Positions 23,462 through 34,762 of a stretch of DNA of 64,000 nt are shown one piece after another. Source of the DNA: Branchiostoma floridae (lineage: Eukaryota > Chordata > Leptocardii > Amphioxiformes > Branchiostomatidae); the NCBI RefSeq assembly GCF_000003815.2, contig NC_049983.1:23254940-23318939 (forward strand). The letters are read 5' to 3'. Numbering within the stretch: the stretch's first letter is position 1; each line of letters begins with the position of its first letter. Under the pieces are notes generated by a model. It was not told where the DNA came from. It ran no database searches and was given only the letters and a program-made list of their open reading frames with translations. The position numbers and the translations under genes are program-made.

Positions 23462-24806
23462 ACGTATAGTCCGGCGGCATAGCTGAAAAAATCAGGCTAA
23501 TTGTGCACTTTTGTCTAAAAGCACCAAATTTGGCACACACATAGTCAAACATATTCTACGCAAATCTAGATATGGAGGCATCTCAATTTCAGCCCAGGAG
23601 CACTTTAGCAGCACTTTGAATTTAGAGCCCCCGGAAATGGAATAGCCATTTTGGAGATTTTTTTAAGGGGAGGGGCAAAAAACTTAACATCGTCGTTTCT
23701 TCTTTAAAATTCATAGGTTGGTAGAACTAGTCACTACAACCACCGAAATATGTTTCCTTTTTCAATGTTCAGCTTCGATAGAAAATTATTAGTCCTAAAA
23801 TCGTATTTTTTTGGAGATTTTTTCATCAAAAATATAAACTTTACTTTCCAATATCATGCATTTATTCACATTACCTATAGGGCCTTGCCTGATGATCTAG
23901 TCTTACTGTGGGTATCATATGCTGCATATCAAACTTTAAATGATCGAAATTCGTCAATGAAATCTGGAGATATGAATGTGTGAAGGATGACACATCTGCC
24001 AGCTTGTAGTGACGATATCGTTGCTCGGGCCGTTGCTAAGGCTGTTGCTAGGGAGGTTTCAGATCGTACTCCACAACAAAACTGATACACAGAACTAACT
24101 TTTCTGCAGTATTTTGCTCTGAATACAACAGTAAAAGTATAAGGAATAGTCTAAAAATGTTAAACGTTTAGCAGATGCAAAAATATGTTTTTTATACGTT
24201 GTTTCTATCAGAATCATTAGCAAAACTGTTGCTAAGGCCGTTGCTAAGGGGGTACTCAGTCATGTTTCAAGCAAAGACCAGCAGAGAGTCAAGTTCTCTG
24301 ACACGTAATTTTGCTCCTGGCATATTGTAAATCACGCATAACTGTGAAAAATATTATAATTGATTGGAAATGTTAATTTGGGCTCTACATGGGGGATATG
24401 AGGATACCTGAAAAGGAATTACCTTGATTTTGCACATTTTTGTTTCAATTTTTGCTTATTTAGTAGATACCTTACTAAATCACTGCATATATCTAGTATA
24501 TATGTCGTACACAATTATAAGGCTCTCCATGGGGGTTACCAGGACTCCACATAAGTGACACCGATTAATACCCAGGACACATGGATGCAGGATTACGTCA
24601 TGGATATTGAAAATTTATATCTAGAAACAAGACCATAACAAAGGTCAAGAACAAGGCTATTCTGGGATGAACGCAATTTTTTGTACTTTTTTTGATCAGG
24701 TTCTCTGACACATAAATTTGTTCATGTCATCCTGATAGAAACATGAGTATCTTGTTGACTTTTGTATAGATCCGGTGCCTTCCAAAAATGGAATTGCACA
24801 GGAAAA

Positions 24807-24840
24807 CCAAGGACGTTCTATCATGATAGAACGTCCTTGG
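24807..24840. repeat. Perfect 34-base palindrome
   Basis: CCAAGGACGTTCTATCA is followed directly by its exact reverse complement, with no loop. Confidence 0.95.
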
Positions 24841-26214
24841 GAAAAGCAAGCAAACTATGCTAAGGTCGGAAGGTTGGGGTCTGTCAAATTGGGTCATTCT
24901 TTGTATGTGTGATAACAGTTAGGCATGTAAAACTTTGAATAGCCATATGATTCAAATTACTGAAATTGCGATGGTTACCCTCATAGATTTGATGAAGATA
25001 CTCTGATGAAGATACGAAATTGTAAGGTTAAACATTGTATTTACACATAGGAAATGGGTTCTCCGGACCAAAAAGTGAGGATGAAGCATTGAATTTAAGA
25101 GGATTTACTAGGGGATTACTTGAACCATTAAAAGTAGACTTTTAATCTCTTGAAAGTTTAGTCATTTCTAAGGCGCATTACCTCCCATGCTCCTCAGCAC
25201 ATTGGAGGTAATTAATAATGCACCAGGTGGATGGTGTTAAGATTTGTTAATGTTGCTAGAGAGAAGATGTTTTACTTTTGAACAGTTGTCTTTGGCAGCT
25301 AGGTAAGCAATTGGCTTCGTAGTTATGGACTGAGGTATGAAATTCTTCTCATTAAAATACAAAGAGCAGATGACTTTTTCGAACTGACACGTCGCTGCAA
25401 TGCTTTTTAAATCACAAGGGAGACGATGGCAAGTATGATGTGAATTGTTTTGTCCACATTTTCAATTGGGTTGGTCAGCTATCTGTACCATTCTCCAAAT
25501 TGTGCTTTAGACCATCAAGTTCGGGAATCATTCACTACCAAAAATTATTTGAATTATTGAATTAAATTGGGACAGTAGTTACTGTGCTGATTTTGTCTCT
25601 GCCAGCAATTTGACGTCACAGACCCTTGGGCAGGTAAGGACATTCGCGACCATATTGTAGCATCAATGAAGTGTTCGCTTGTCGTCTGGCTTACTGTAAC
25701 AGGGAAACAGCAAGGACAGAAGGTGAAGAGAGACAATTGATTTTCATGAATTAGAAGGAAAGACGCCTAGATAAAAATGTTCTCCTATCTAATAAATGTT
25801 ATAAAATAACGTCATCACTAAAGTTGTGCAAAATTTATAGCTTGCACTATTCGGCTAGGATTTAGCGAGTGTGAAAGACACAGACGAACAACCTGGCCCT
25901 GCTGGTCACCACAGACAGCACACAGCCAGGCCAACATAACCCTCATACTGAACACCAGACACACAGGCCAGGTTTGTTAACAAACTCAATCTATAGGAAA
26001 TAACTGGTCAAATCATAATTGACACTAAAACAAACAGAAAACAACACAACCGACATAAACCATAATTACGTCACAGAGTATGTTACCTACGGTCACTCGT
26101 TATTGTTGATGCCTGTCAAGTGTTAATTTTCTCATTGGTCCAAACTCCGGTCAACTGATTTTTTTTCAGGTCAGTTTTTCCTGTTTTAACCGGTACGATG
26201 TTACTGCCAAGTAG

Positions 26215-26960
26215 TGTCTGTACCCCTAGTTAAGTGCCAACACCCCCACACCATAGTAGTGTCAATACCCCCAGTAATGTCAGTTCTCACTGTAGTGTCC
26301 ATATACCCACAGTAGTGTCTGATCTGTACCCTCAGTAGTGTCCTTACTCCCTGTAGTGTCTGATCTGTACCCCCAGTAGTGTCCGTACCCCCTGCGGTGC
26401 CTGATCTGTACCCTTATCCCTTGTAGTGTCCAATCTGTACCCCAGCAATGTCCGTACCCCCTGTAATTCCCATTAATTCTGTAGTCCGTTCCCCCAGTAG
26501 TGTCCTTAGCCCCTGTAGTGTCTGATCTGTACCCCAGTAGTGTCCTTATCCCCTTTAAGGTAGACTCTCACTGCACTTGGGGCACAGGTGCGGCACTGCG
26601 GGGTACGTCCACTGCGGCACTCTTTTGTTATTTTCCCGATATTTAGTAATCTAGATATTGCGTAATACGTAAAAGTATGACTTATTATTAGAAAACAATA
26701 AATTACACAAAACGGAAGAAAATTCGTTCTTTATCTCTGAAATTCGTTGAGTCATCTACGAACCCCGCAGTGCCGCACCGGTGCACCGAGTGCAGTGAGA
26801 GTCCACCTTAAGTGTCTGATCTGTACCCCAGTAGTGTCCGTACCCCCTGTAATGCCATTCTGTAGTATCCATTCCGCCTGTAATGTCCGTAACCCCTGTA
26901 GTACCCCCCGTTTTGTCCGGTCTCCCAGTAGTGTCCATACCTCCTGCACTGTCTGATTTG
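26215..26960. repeat. Irregular minisatellite (TAGTGTC..TACCCCC words)
   Basis: Roughly 20-35 base units such as TGTCTGATCTGTACCCC and AGTGTCCGTACCCCCTG recur, interrupted at about 26560-26810 by a segment whose ends (AGACTCTCACTGCACT and AGTGCAGTGAGAGTCCACC) are inverted. Confidence 0.8.
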
Positions 26961-27179
26961 TAGCCCTGTTTTGTGTCAGAGTTGTATGTTTTCTTGTATT
27001 ATCTTATCCTCCCAAGAACAATACCAACATCCCAATTAATCCGACATTGAATTTATTTTCCAAATCTACCCTCCGTGCAACAATGGACTCTTCCAAATAT
27101 CCCCCCCCCCCCATACCCAATTGACTCTTTCAAGTTACTCTTCTCTAATCCATAATATTGTGATAGCTACATCCACACT

Positions 27180-28090
27180 GAATTTCAGGTCATTTGGTTT
27201 AAATACGAAGGCACAGGAGCTCAAAATATACATTTTTGGTCTAAAAGTGGCAAAAAATCACAAAATTAACCATTATAAAGTGCTGTAGGCAAAAGGTATG
27301 GATAAAGTCCAGTTTATATATGTAAAAGGCATTCCGACACTAAATTTCAAGTCATTTGGTCCAATTACCAGGGACAAGGAGCCAAAAATGTACATTTTTG
27401 TCTAAAAATGGCATAAAATCCCAATATCAACCATTTTTAATTAAAGTATGCAAAAAGCGGGAATACATTCCTGTGACCATATGCACGTCCATGCCAAATT
27501 TCAGGTCATTTGGATTAAAACCTGGGCACAGTATTTGGTTTTCATACAAAGGCACATGTAGTACAGGAGCCAATAATATACATTTTTAGTCTAAAAATAG
27601 CAAAAAATCCCCCAATTCAACAATTTTAGCAATGTTTACCACAACACAAACGACATACTGTCCGCACTTGGCCTACACAACCTTCATACCAAATTTCAGG
27701 TCATTTGGTCGTAATAGAAGGGCATGGGAGCCCAAAATATGCATTTTTTGGTCAAAAATTGCCAAAAATCCCCAAATAACACTTTTTTAAAATGATTTAT
27801 GAAAAAAGTGTTGATACCATTCTGGGAGCATATGTCCAATGCATCTCTATACCAAATTTCTGGTCAATAGGTTTTAATATAAGGACATAGGATCCAAAAA
27901 TATACATTTTTAGTCAAAAATAGCCAAATATCCCAAAATATCTCATTATCTAAGTGTCGTATGCAAAAAGTGTTGATGCAATCCTGCGGGCATATGTTCA
28001 ATGCAGGTCTGTGCCGAATTTCAGATCAGTAGGTTGTAATACCAGGGCACTATAGCCCAAAATATACATTTTTGGTCTAAAAATGCCCAA
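27180..28090. repeat. Higher-order tandem repeat, about 155-195 base units
   Basis: ATTTCAGGTCATTTGGT-type words occur near 27184, 27340, 27494, 27690, 27853 and 28014. Each is followed by a run like AAAATATACATTTTTGGTCT and a CAAAAAATCCC segment. It belongs to the interior of the inverted-repeat element. Confidence 0.8.
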
Positions 28091-28450
28091 AAAGTGCCAT
28101 AAAATCAATTCTGGGCAGAACTTGAGATGCCTCCATATCTATTTCTGTTAAGAATACACTCAACTGCATGTGTGCCAAATTTGGTGCTTTTAGACAAATT
28201 TGCACAATTTTTCAGCTATGCCGCTGGACTAGTATACGTACGTCACACTATAGCGCCAAAAAAGGGGCGGACACTAGACGTACTGCAGACTTAAAAGTCT
28301 TTTCAAACCTCGCTCGTGACCCTCTGCGACTTAAGTGGCAACGTATGGACAAACCTTAATTCTTGGATTCCAGCTCACTGTTCATTCAGTTCGGACGTTC
28401 TGGTGGAGCAAAAACAAAAACCAGCTCTTGACGTAGCACTTTTCTTCAGC

Positions 28451-31400
28451 ATGGCCATTACAGTACAGAGGGTTGTTCTTCTGGTTTTCTGCACCTGGGG
28501 CGACCACACTGCCGCACAGAGAATCACGCTACCTTACCATCCCGGGTCGTGCTGCTTTGGAGGAGAGTCCGCATCCAACGCCTACACAGCCGGGCTGCAG
28601 CGGAGGGTGGCTGACTTGGAGGCGAGGCAGGCACAAATGGAGGCGAGGCAGGCCCAGCTGGAAGTAAGGCAGACTGAGAACACAGGTTCGTGTCCGGAGC
28701 CCGAGACGCGTGAGTATCTGTGAGATTATCCTCGTAGCCCCGAAAGTAAACACTTCGAGACAGTGTAGGGGTGACGTGAAGAAGTTTTGAGTGGCACACA
28801 TTTCTACGACAAAAAGACTACAAATGATACATGCACATATCATGAAGTACCTTGGTGAAGGTGAAATTCTTAGCTACTGTGACATTTGTCGGACGCTACG
28901 TAGGTCTATGACAGCAAGTTGAGGACATCATTTTACAGTTGTGGACGCACCGCCTAAAATTCAACTTTTTGACGATGAGTTATTTTTGTATATACGTGTC
29001 AATGGCAGCTTGACAGAAAACTGTACTGGAGGAAACGCGTGACTTGAAGGAAGTGTTTTTCTTCACGCCCCCAAGCTAGATTGCAGCATAGACAACAAAA
29101 GCCCTACATTTTAGTTTGCGATTCGCATGGACATAGGGTACTACAATAACAATGGCAATGCAGGTAAACAGCATAGGTTGAGTTTACCTGGACTACTACC
29201 ACCTTACGTCAAAAACTGAACAGAAATTCAAGCAACTGAATATGATTTCGGAAACGGTCAGACTTTTCAGATAACATCCGTTGTCAGGGTCACTGTTTGA
29301 AACGTCTGACTTTTTCCAAAATCATATTCAGTTGCTTGAATAACTGCTTGGTGTATGTTATTACCTGGATGTCTAATCTTCATCGACGTATTACCACTTA
29401 CCTTACCCTGGACCTTTATATCAATAGATCCTCCCACAGCTTGGCAACATATCGGTGCACTAGCACAAAAGGAAAATGTCCAGACTTTGCATGATGTACA
29501 AAATGACCAATAAACTGGTGGACGTGCCGACTGATAAGTATCTTGTACCAGCTCAAAAAAAGCTTTTTTTCAGCCAGAAAGGCGTATTAAGGACATTGCG
29601 AATCAATTTCAACATAACTTTTGCCTGTTTCTGCACAGCCTGTGGGTGGAAACTGGTGTTCAAGGTCCATGCAAAAGCGGGCCCGGACAGCTACCCTGTC
29701 TGGAGTTCCGGCTTCACTCCGGCCAACCTACCCGACGATCCGACTGTCCACTACAAAAGCAGGGACGTCGGGATCTGGGAATCACTGGGCATTAAGAAGG
29801 TGACAACATATATTTACTGACACAAGTAAAAATCTTCCCTGAGGTTGTATTGTAGCATTTGAAACATATCATATGAGATAAACCATTTAGATTGATAAGA
29901 TGAACAAGTTTGGTATCAGTCACACGAGTACGTAATGTTCAAGTCCGTATTAGTTGCGCATTGACATAATTTTAGCTGAGGTGACGGAGTAGTGTTTAGT
30001 GCGGCCCTAACCAAGCTCTTCAGCCACAGATTTGTCCCGGTGGACTACCGGATACCGCGGGGTAATTCTCGGTGTTTTCACGGGTAGTTCAATTGGTAGG
30101 CTTTAACTCCGGGTCCCAGACGTGCCCCCCAAAAAGCCTGGTAGGCGCAGGGTGTCCCACGGGACCACGTAGGAGTCGGACGAGAAGGTGAAAATACAGC
30201 CCGTGAATTTCCCGGTAGGGCCTCTTTTTCCAATTGTAATCGAAACATTAGCCAACGTAAAAATGTCATTGATACCTTTGCCATGTTTAATTGACAGGTG
30301 AAGCTGTCCCTGTACACGTTCAGCCCAAATGTGGAAACACGTGACCTCGTCTTTAACGGGGTGGGGAGTAACAAGGACAACTGGTTCTCCAAGGACCGCC
30401 TCATCTCCTCGCCATGGACGGACCTGAAGACAGAGCCCACCAACATATTTTCCATCGCAGGTTACGAAATACGATACTCTAGCGAGAGTTATCTCTTTAG
30501 GTAAGCGCACAAGAGAAAATTATGGGCAAGAATAGTCAATTTTAGGCGTTGGAACCCGAAACTATTTGCAAATTAGAGAAACTATTCTATGCTACTAGAC
30601 CCCAAGTGTCAAGCTTTGTAAAATATTTTCTCCCAATACCGCTTCGAGGTTTCAACTAGATGTACCTGAGCAAGGGAATGTGCTCCACATTCGCTGGGTG
30701 TGATGATTTTCAAGCAGAAGACTGAGCGGAGTTTGTTTCATATTCTTTTTATGGTTTCATGATAATTTATCTGTTATCCAGGCGATTTCACATCAACCGG
30801 AGCAACGCAGGCTGCGCGGCTGACCATGGTTGGCTGGTCGTCCTTGATGGAAACTCGAACGTTTGTCCATGGGAGAGAGGAACCGGCAACCCGCGGATCC
30901 TGTTTTCCAGGCTGCCCACCAACGTCAATTTCCAACAAGGTCAATTTATATTCCTCGAAGTATCCAACATTGTAATTTTAAATGGTGCGTTTAACCGTGA
31001 CACGTGGTCTTAGTTGTAACCTGGGTGCTAACTTAATTAGTACCTAGTTGGTAAAGGCTGATGACAAGTTCCAATAGCCATTAGGCTGTCCTTGTTGTAC
31101 TTTGCTAGGAACTTTGCCAACAAACGTGGAATAGCCATTAGGATAAGCCAAGAATTCTGTTAGGCATTCTCCTACGCAGAGACATCAAACGGCACCAGCA
31201 AACCGCCTCTTGTCTCTACTCTGCTATCTCAACCGTCACCATCAGTTCCTGACCGCCCTACTTTAAATATTAATGAGCTTACCCTTATATATGCGAGATC
31301 CCTTTTGAAAATTGAAAGGCTTATTCTCTGATTGGCTGACCGCTGGTTTGTGGCGACGCCCACAGGAACTGATGGTGGCGGTTGAGATAGCAGAGTACAG

Positions 31401-31572
31401 ACAAAAACCTCTTCCGTGCCCCCGTTTGATGTCTCTGCGTAGGAGAATGCTGTTAAGGAGAGTAGGATATAATTCTGCATATTCATGTGTTTCATTTTTG
31501 TCCTATTCAGATCCGTCAAACGTGGGCACGGCTGACGTCATGGCCATCTACATCAAAACCTGTGACGACTAG
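28451..31572 (+). CDS. Secreted coiled-coil protein, 280 aa, 5 exons, family not recognised
   Basis: Exons 28451-28709, 29639-29799, 30298-30500, 30782-30939 and 31511-31572 join with GT-AG borders and consistent phases into 843 nt including TAG. Residues 1-23 look like a signal peptide (hydrophobic VVLLVFCTW). Residues about 45-78 form a short coiled coil with the repeated word LEARQAQ. From residue 88 a compact domain follows with CGWKLVFKVHAK, VWSSG, FNGVGSNKDNWFS, CPWERGTGNPRILFSRL and a C-terminal DVMAIYIKTCDD. Conserved cysteines and tryptophans suggest an extracellular, possibly lectin-like, recognition domain; that is a guess, and I cannot name the family. A partial paralogue is at 2912-3327. 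The last intron holds a MITE-like element. AATAAA follows at 31666. The gene converges on helicase gene B. Confidence 0.8.
29227..29340. repeat. Foldback hairpin repeat R4, copy 1
   Basis: TTCAAGCAACTGAATATGAT at the left is mirrored by its reverse complement at the right end, with further inverted matches (GTCAGAC). The interior TTTCAGATA.CATC is shared with 37769-37847. It lies in intron 1 of the secreted-protein gene. Confidence 0.75.
29997..30245. repeat. Interspersed repeat R2, copy 2
   Basis: Same order of words as 7095-7405. It contains GTAGTTCAATTGGTAG, which resembles a tRNA A box. It lies in intron 2, ending about 50 bases before exon 3. Confidence 0.55.
31164..31450. mobile_element. 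MITE-like element with 88-bp inverted repeats
   Basis: 31164-31251 and 31362-31450 are inverted copies: GCATTCTCCTACGCAGAGAC, CTCTGCTATCTCAACCG and CACCATCAGTTCCTG appear in both. The interior is about 110 bases. It lies in the last intron of the secreted-protein gene. A TTA or TTAG at each outer edge may be the target duplication. Confidence 0.8.
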
Positions 31573-32748
31573 CCACCAGTGACTACACGATGGTCAGCCG
31601 AGAACTTCGTCAGGCACCAACAGAAAGTCATGGATATCTCAATTCTTTCTATTTTCTAAAATTTGAATAAAATTCTGAGCATATCATCTGAACATAAGAT
31701 TATACAGTTGGCAAGGATCACTAGTCTTTAAGTAGATCTTCCGGTGGCAAAATCGTGATATAGGCAAAGACAGGGTCTACTATGTGTGATTAATACTATA
31801 AGGGTAAGGAGTGTTTTATTACTTTGTGACAAACATGACAAAATAAGGTTGAAGAACTCAACATTAATGTTGTGTTGATATATGGACTGAGAGTCCACAA
31901 AGTTGATGATAACTCACAGTATATTGTTTTCTACAATTTATTTTTTCTACAATTTACTTATTTCTCCCGCTAGGAATTAAGGATATTGACTTCTTTGAGT
32001 GATTTTTTTGGTATTGGTGATTCTTACTTTGGTATATTTGTCAAGCATGGCAGAGATTTGACTAGATGATATCAATCATACTTTCACTGGCTGCTATCAT
32101 TCTATGTATACTTTATAATCAATGCTTGTCAACAACGACAAGTGTGTGAAAATTGGTTGGCACTTTGTGAGACCTATGGTAAGTCACTTCCAGCTTTTTA
32201 AGCTATTACTATTAATAAACTAGGCGCAAACGTTTGAAACGAACACGTTTCTGTTCACGGTTAGCATTGTGTCTTGTATAAAATAAAGCCTATCTTTTTC
32301 TCTCTAAGGCGATATCAAATGTGTAATTGTCATTCTTGGACTAATTCTTTGTGGGACGAGCGCAAGCAAAAAGTATTAAAATTCCCGACGTTTCTTTTTT
32401 TCGAGATGCCACAGTCAAGATCAATGGCTAAAATTTATGACACTGTGTACCTCAAGACATACAATAGAAATATGTCCCGTCTGATGTGCGGAAACTAATA
32501 TGAAGGTAGATAAACCTACTTACGGTGAGGTATTTCTAACAAGTACACATGCAATTGTCATTCTATGATAATGATGATACAAACACTGATGTAAAAACAC
32601 CATAAATCAACTTTGGGAACATTTGGTTTCAAATACGTACAATGGTTTTGTAGGGAGGATTAATACAACGGTTTTATAGGGAGAAATTTGGTTTAAAGAA
32701 TCTCTATAGTAGATGACAGCAGGTTGATCTTCTGAGTCCCCTAAGTTG
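31573..32748. other. Convergent 3' region between the secreted-protein gene and gene B
   Basis: It holds the 3' UTR of the plus-strand gene, with AATAAA at 31666-31671, 94 bases after its stop, and the presumed 3' UTR of gene B. AT-rich with no other coding sequence seen. Confidence 0.6.
31666..31671 (+). terminator. Polyadenylation signal AATAAA
   Basis: Canonical hexamer 94 bases after the stop codon of the plus-strand gene, followed by T/G-containing sequence. Confidence 0.5.
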
Positions 32749-32861
32749 TCAGTTCTCCCGGCGCCACTCGGGGTCTTCCTGCTGCTGTACCAGGCTGAAC
32801 TCTGACCCCTCGTCAACCGCGGGCTCTGACGTGCCTGGAGGAATAATTAAAAGTAATTCGA

Positions 32862-32930
32862 TCCACAATGCAGCGAGATGCGCATGCGCAGTATAAACCA
32901 AGAACCGGCTTATTGTTATAAAATAAATGT
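32862..32930. repeat. Interspersed repeat R3, copy 2
   Basis: Shares CCACAATGCA, TGCGCA and GAACCGGCTTATT with 19378-19445. It starts 28 bases upstream of the last exon of gene B (in gene sense). Confidence 0.5.
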
Positions 32931-33136
32931 CCACCACCTCACCGGAGAGAAGCGAGGCACCAAGGGCCTGTACATGAATATGCTGACTTTTAAACCCAGA
33001 AAGCAATGCAGAACAATATTTCTTACACATGTACAATCCCACAACATCTGATGAAAAAATTACAATGTGTGAAAATTACGACAGCTTCGATCAGAGTGAA
33101 AAATGGATACTTTTGGATTAAGAATGAAGAGCTCAC

Positions 33137-33175
33137 CGTCCAGTCTAACTTTAGCTAGCCGCTACAGAACCTCTC
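33137..33175 (-). pseudogene. Relic of a gene B exon end with splice donor
   Basis: AATGAAGAGCTCACCGTCCA followed by CTTTAGC.AGCCGCT.CAGAAC matches the 3' part and donor region of the exon 33391-33276 about 140 bases away. An in-frame stop (TAG) is present, so it is inert. Confidence 0.65.
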
Positions 33176-34086
33176 AATTGATAGACACATTGAAGTACAT
33201 TGAGATGAGATTACGTTGCCTTCGATAAAAAATGCTAAAAAATTACAGTTTTACGGTTGAAAATGAAGAGCTCACCGTCCAAGTTGACTTTAGCGAGCCG
33301 CTGCAGAACGTCCTCCACCTCATCGTTACGCGGCTGAAACTCGCAGCTGTCCGGATGGTACCCGCCGTTTCTCCGGCAGTACTCCAGAAACCTGGGGAAT
33401 TAACAAACAAATGAACCGTATTACGACATAACACAGATACATACAAATAAAGCGTTTAGCATTTTAGGCTCATTTGTCCATATGATGCAGGTACAGTACT
33501 CCCTCGCTGATGACGGATTATGAGGTTCAGGGACGAGAAGCTGAAACTTCCATGATAGTTACATCCCAGGAATTAGATCGATGTCTCAAAATGAATCAGT
33601 TTAAGATGAATATTCTACATCATGTATGTATGTTACCTATTGTAACTGAATGGTTGAGTAGAATGCGTAGGCTTACATGTATGCGCCATTTAATCCAAGA
33701 AATTGGCACGATAGGGCAACGTATTATTCTACCGTAGCTGACATACAAGTTTAGAGTCAAGACTTGACTTGACTACAAGTTTAGAGTGATTAGGTTATCC
33801 TTCCTGACCGAATGGTGATTACTCCAAGCTCGGTTTAAATTAACCTGGAGTCAGTGAACTGCATCTTCAAGACACCCACCTGCCCCAGTTCTCGTCGCGA
33901 CTGAGTGTGTAGGGGTTTCCCACCACAACCAGCAGGGCCTTGGCTCTGGTGATGGCCACATTGAAGCGCTAGATATATAGAAAAAATATAGTAGAACGTG
34001 AATAAAGAATCCGTCAGCCTAGGCTGCAGCCATTGTATGCGTACGTGTGTGTATGCTTGTGTTGGGTGGAGTGTGTAAATTTGTAC

Positions 34087-34136
34087 CTTGGGATTATTGA
34101 TGAACCCTGGTTGTAGTCCATCTTGAGGTACTCCTG

Positions 34137-34213
<77 letters not shown>

Positions 34214-34512
34214 TGTGTGTGTGTGTATGTGTGTGTGTGTGTGTGTGTATGTGTGTGTGTGTGTGTGTATGTGTGTGTGTGTGTGTGAGTGTATGAGTGT
34301 GAGTGTGTGTGTGTATGTGTGTGTGTGTGTGTGAGTGTGTGTGTGTGTATGTGTGAGTGTGTGTGTGTGTGTGAGTGTGTGTGTGTGTGTGTGTATGTGT
34401 GTGTGTGTGTGTATGTGTGTGTGTGTGTGTATGTGTGTGTGAGTGTATGTGTGAGTGAGTGTGTGTGTGTGTGTGTGTGTATGTGTGTGTGTGTGTGTGT
34501 GTGAGTGTATGT

Positions 34513-34549
<37 letters not shown>

Positions 34550-34762
34550 TACCTTAGGACTGTTAAGAAAGCCCACATTGCAGTCCTTGTATTTGTGTGT
34601 AGGGATATCTGTACCTTAGGATTGTTGAGAAAGCCCAAGTTGTAGTCCTTGTTTTTGTGTGTTGTGTGTTGTGTGTAAGGAGGTCTGTACCTTAGGATTG
34701 TTGAGAAAGCCCAGGTTGTAGTCCTTGTTTTTGTGTGTTGTGTGTGTGTGTGTTGTGTGTAC
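34087..34762 (-). repeat. (CA)n array with four extra copies of an exon end and its splice donor (gene B)
   Basis: Minus-strand units read (CA)n, then the last 36-54 bases of the exon 34942-34763 (encoding [12 protein letters not shown] or variants), then GT donors. Donor-proximal ends lie at 34087, 34553, 34615 and 34691; the true one is at 34763. The copy at 34087 keeps the longest piece (about 50 nt). About 400 bases of GT/CA repeat separate it from the next. Confidence 0.9.

Larger units (their letters stand above)
23462..28239. mobile_element. 4.8-kb composite element with long terminal inverted repeats
   Basis: The left end (23462 to about 23600) and right end (about 28100 to 28239) are inverted copies. 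Both contain GGCATAGCTGAAAAA, TTGTCTAAAAGCACCAAAT, GATATGGAGGCATCTCAA and CAGCCCAG/CTGCCCAG-type ends, with a few indels. The interior has no recognisable transposase. It contains GTTGCTAAGGC words (24020-24260), a perfect 34-base palindrome (24807-24840), a GTAGTGTC minisatellite (26215-26960) and a higher-order repeat (27180-28090). It is inferred to be a non-autonomous DNA transposon or foldback element. Target duplications are not clear. Confidence 0.65.

Noticed and set aside
30060-30110. tRNA gene suggested by an A-box-like word
   Set aside because: No B box at the right distance and no cloverleaf; better explained as part of repeat R2.
34143-34504. Cys-Val and Thr-His open frames at 34.1-34.6, 41.2-41.7, 46.9-47.5 and 22.5-22.9 kb
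   Set aside because: They are translations of (GT)n/(CA)n microsatellites.
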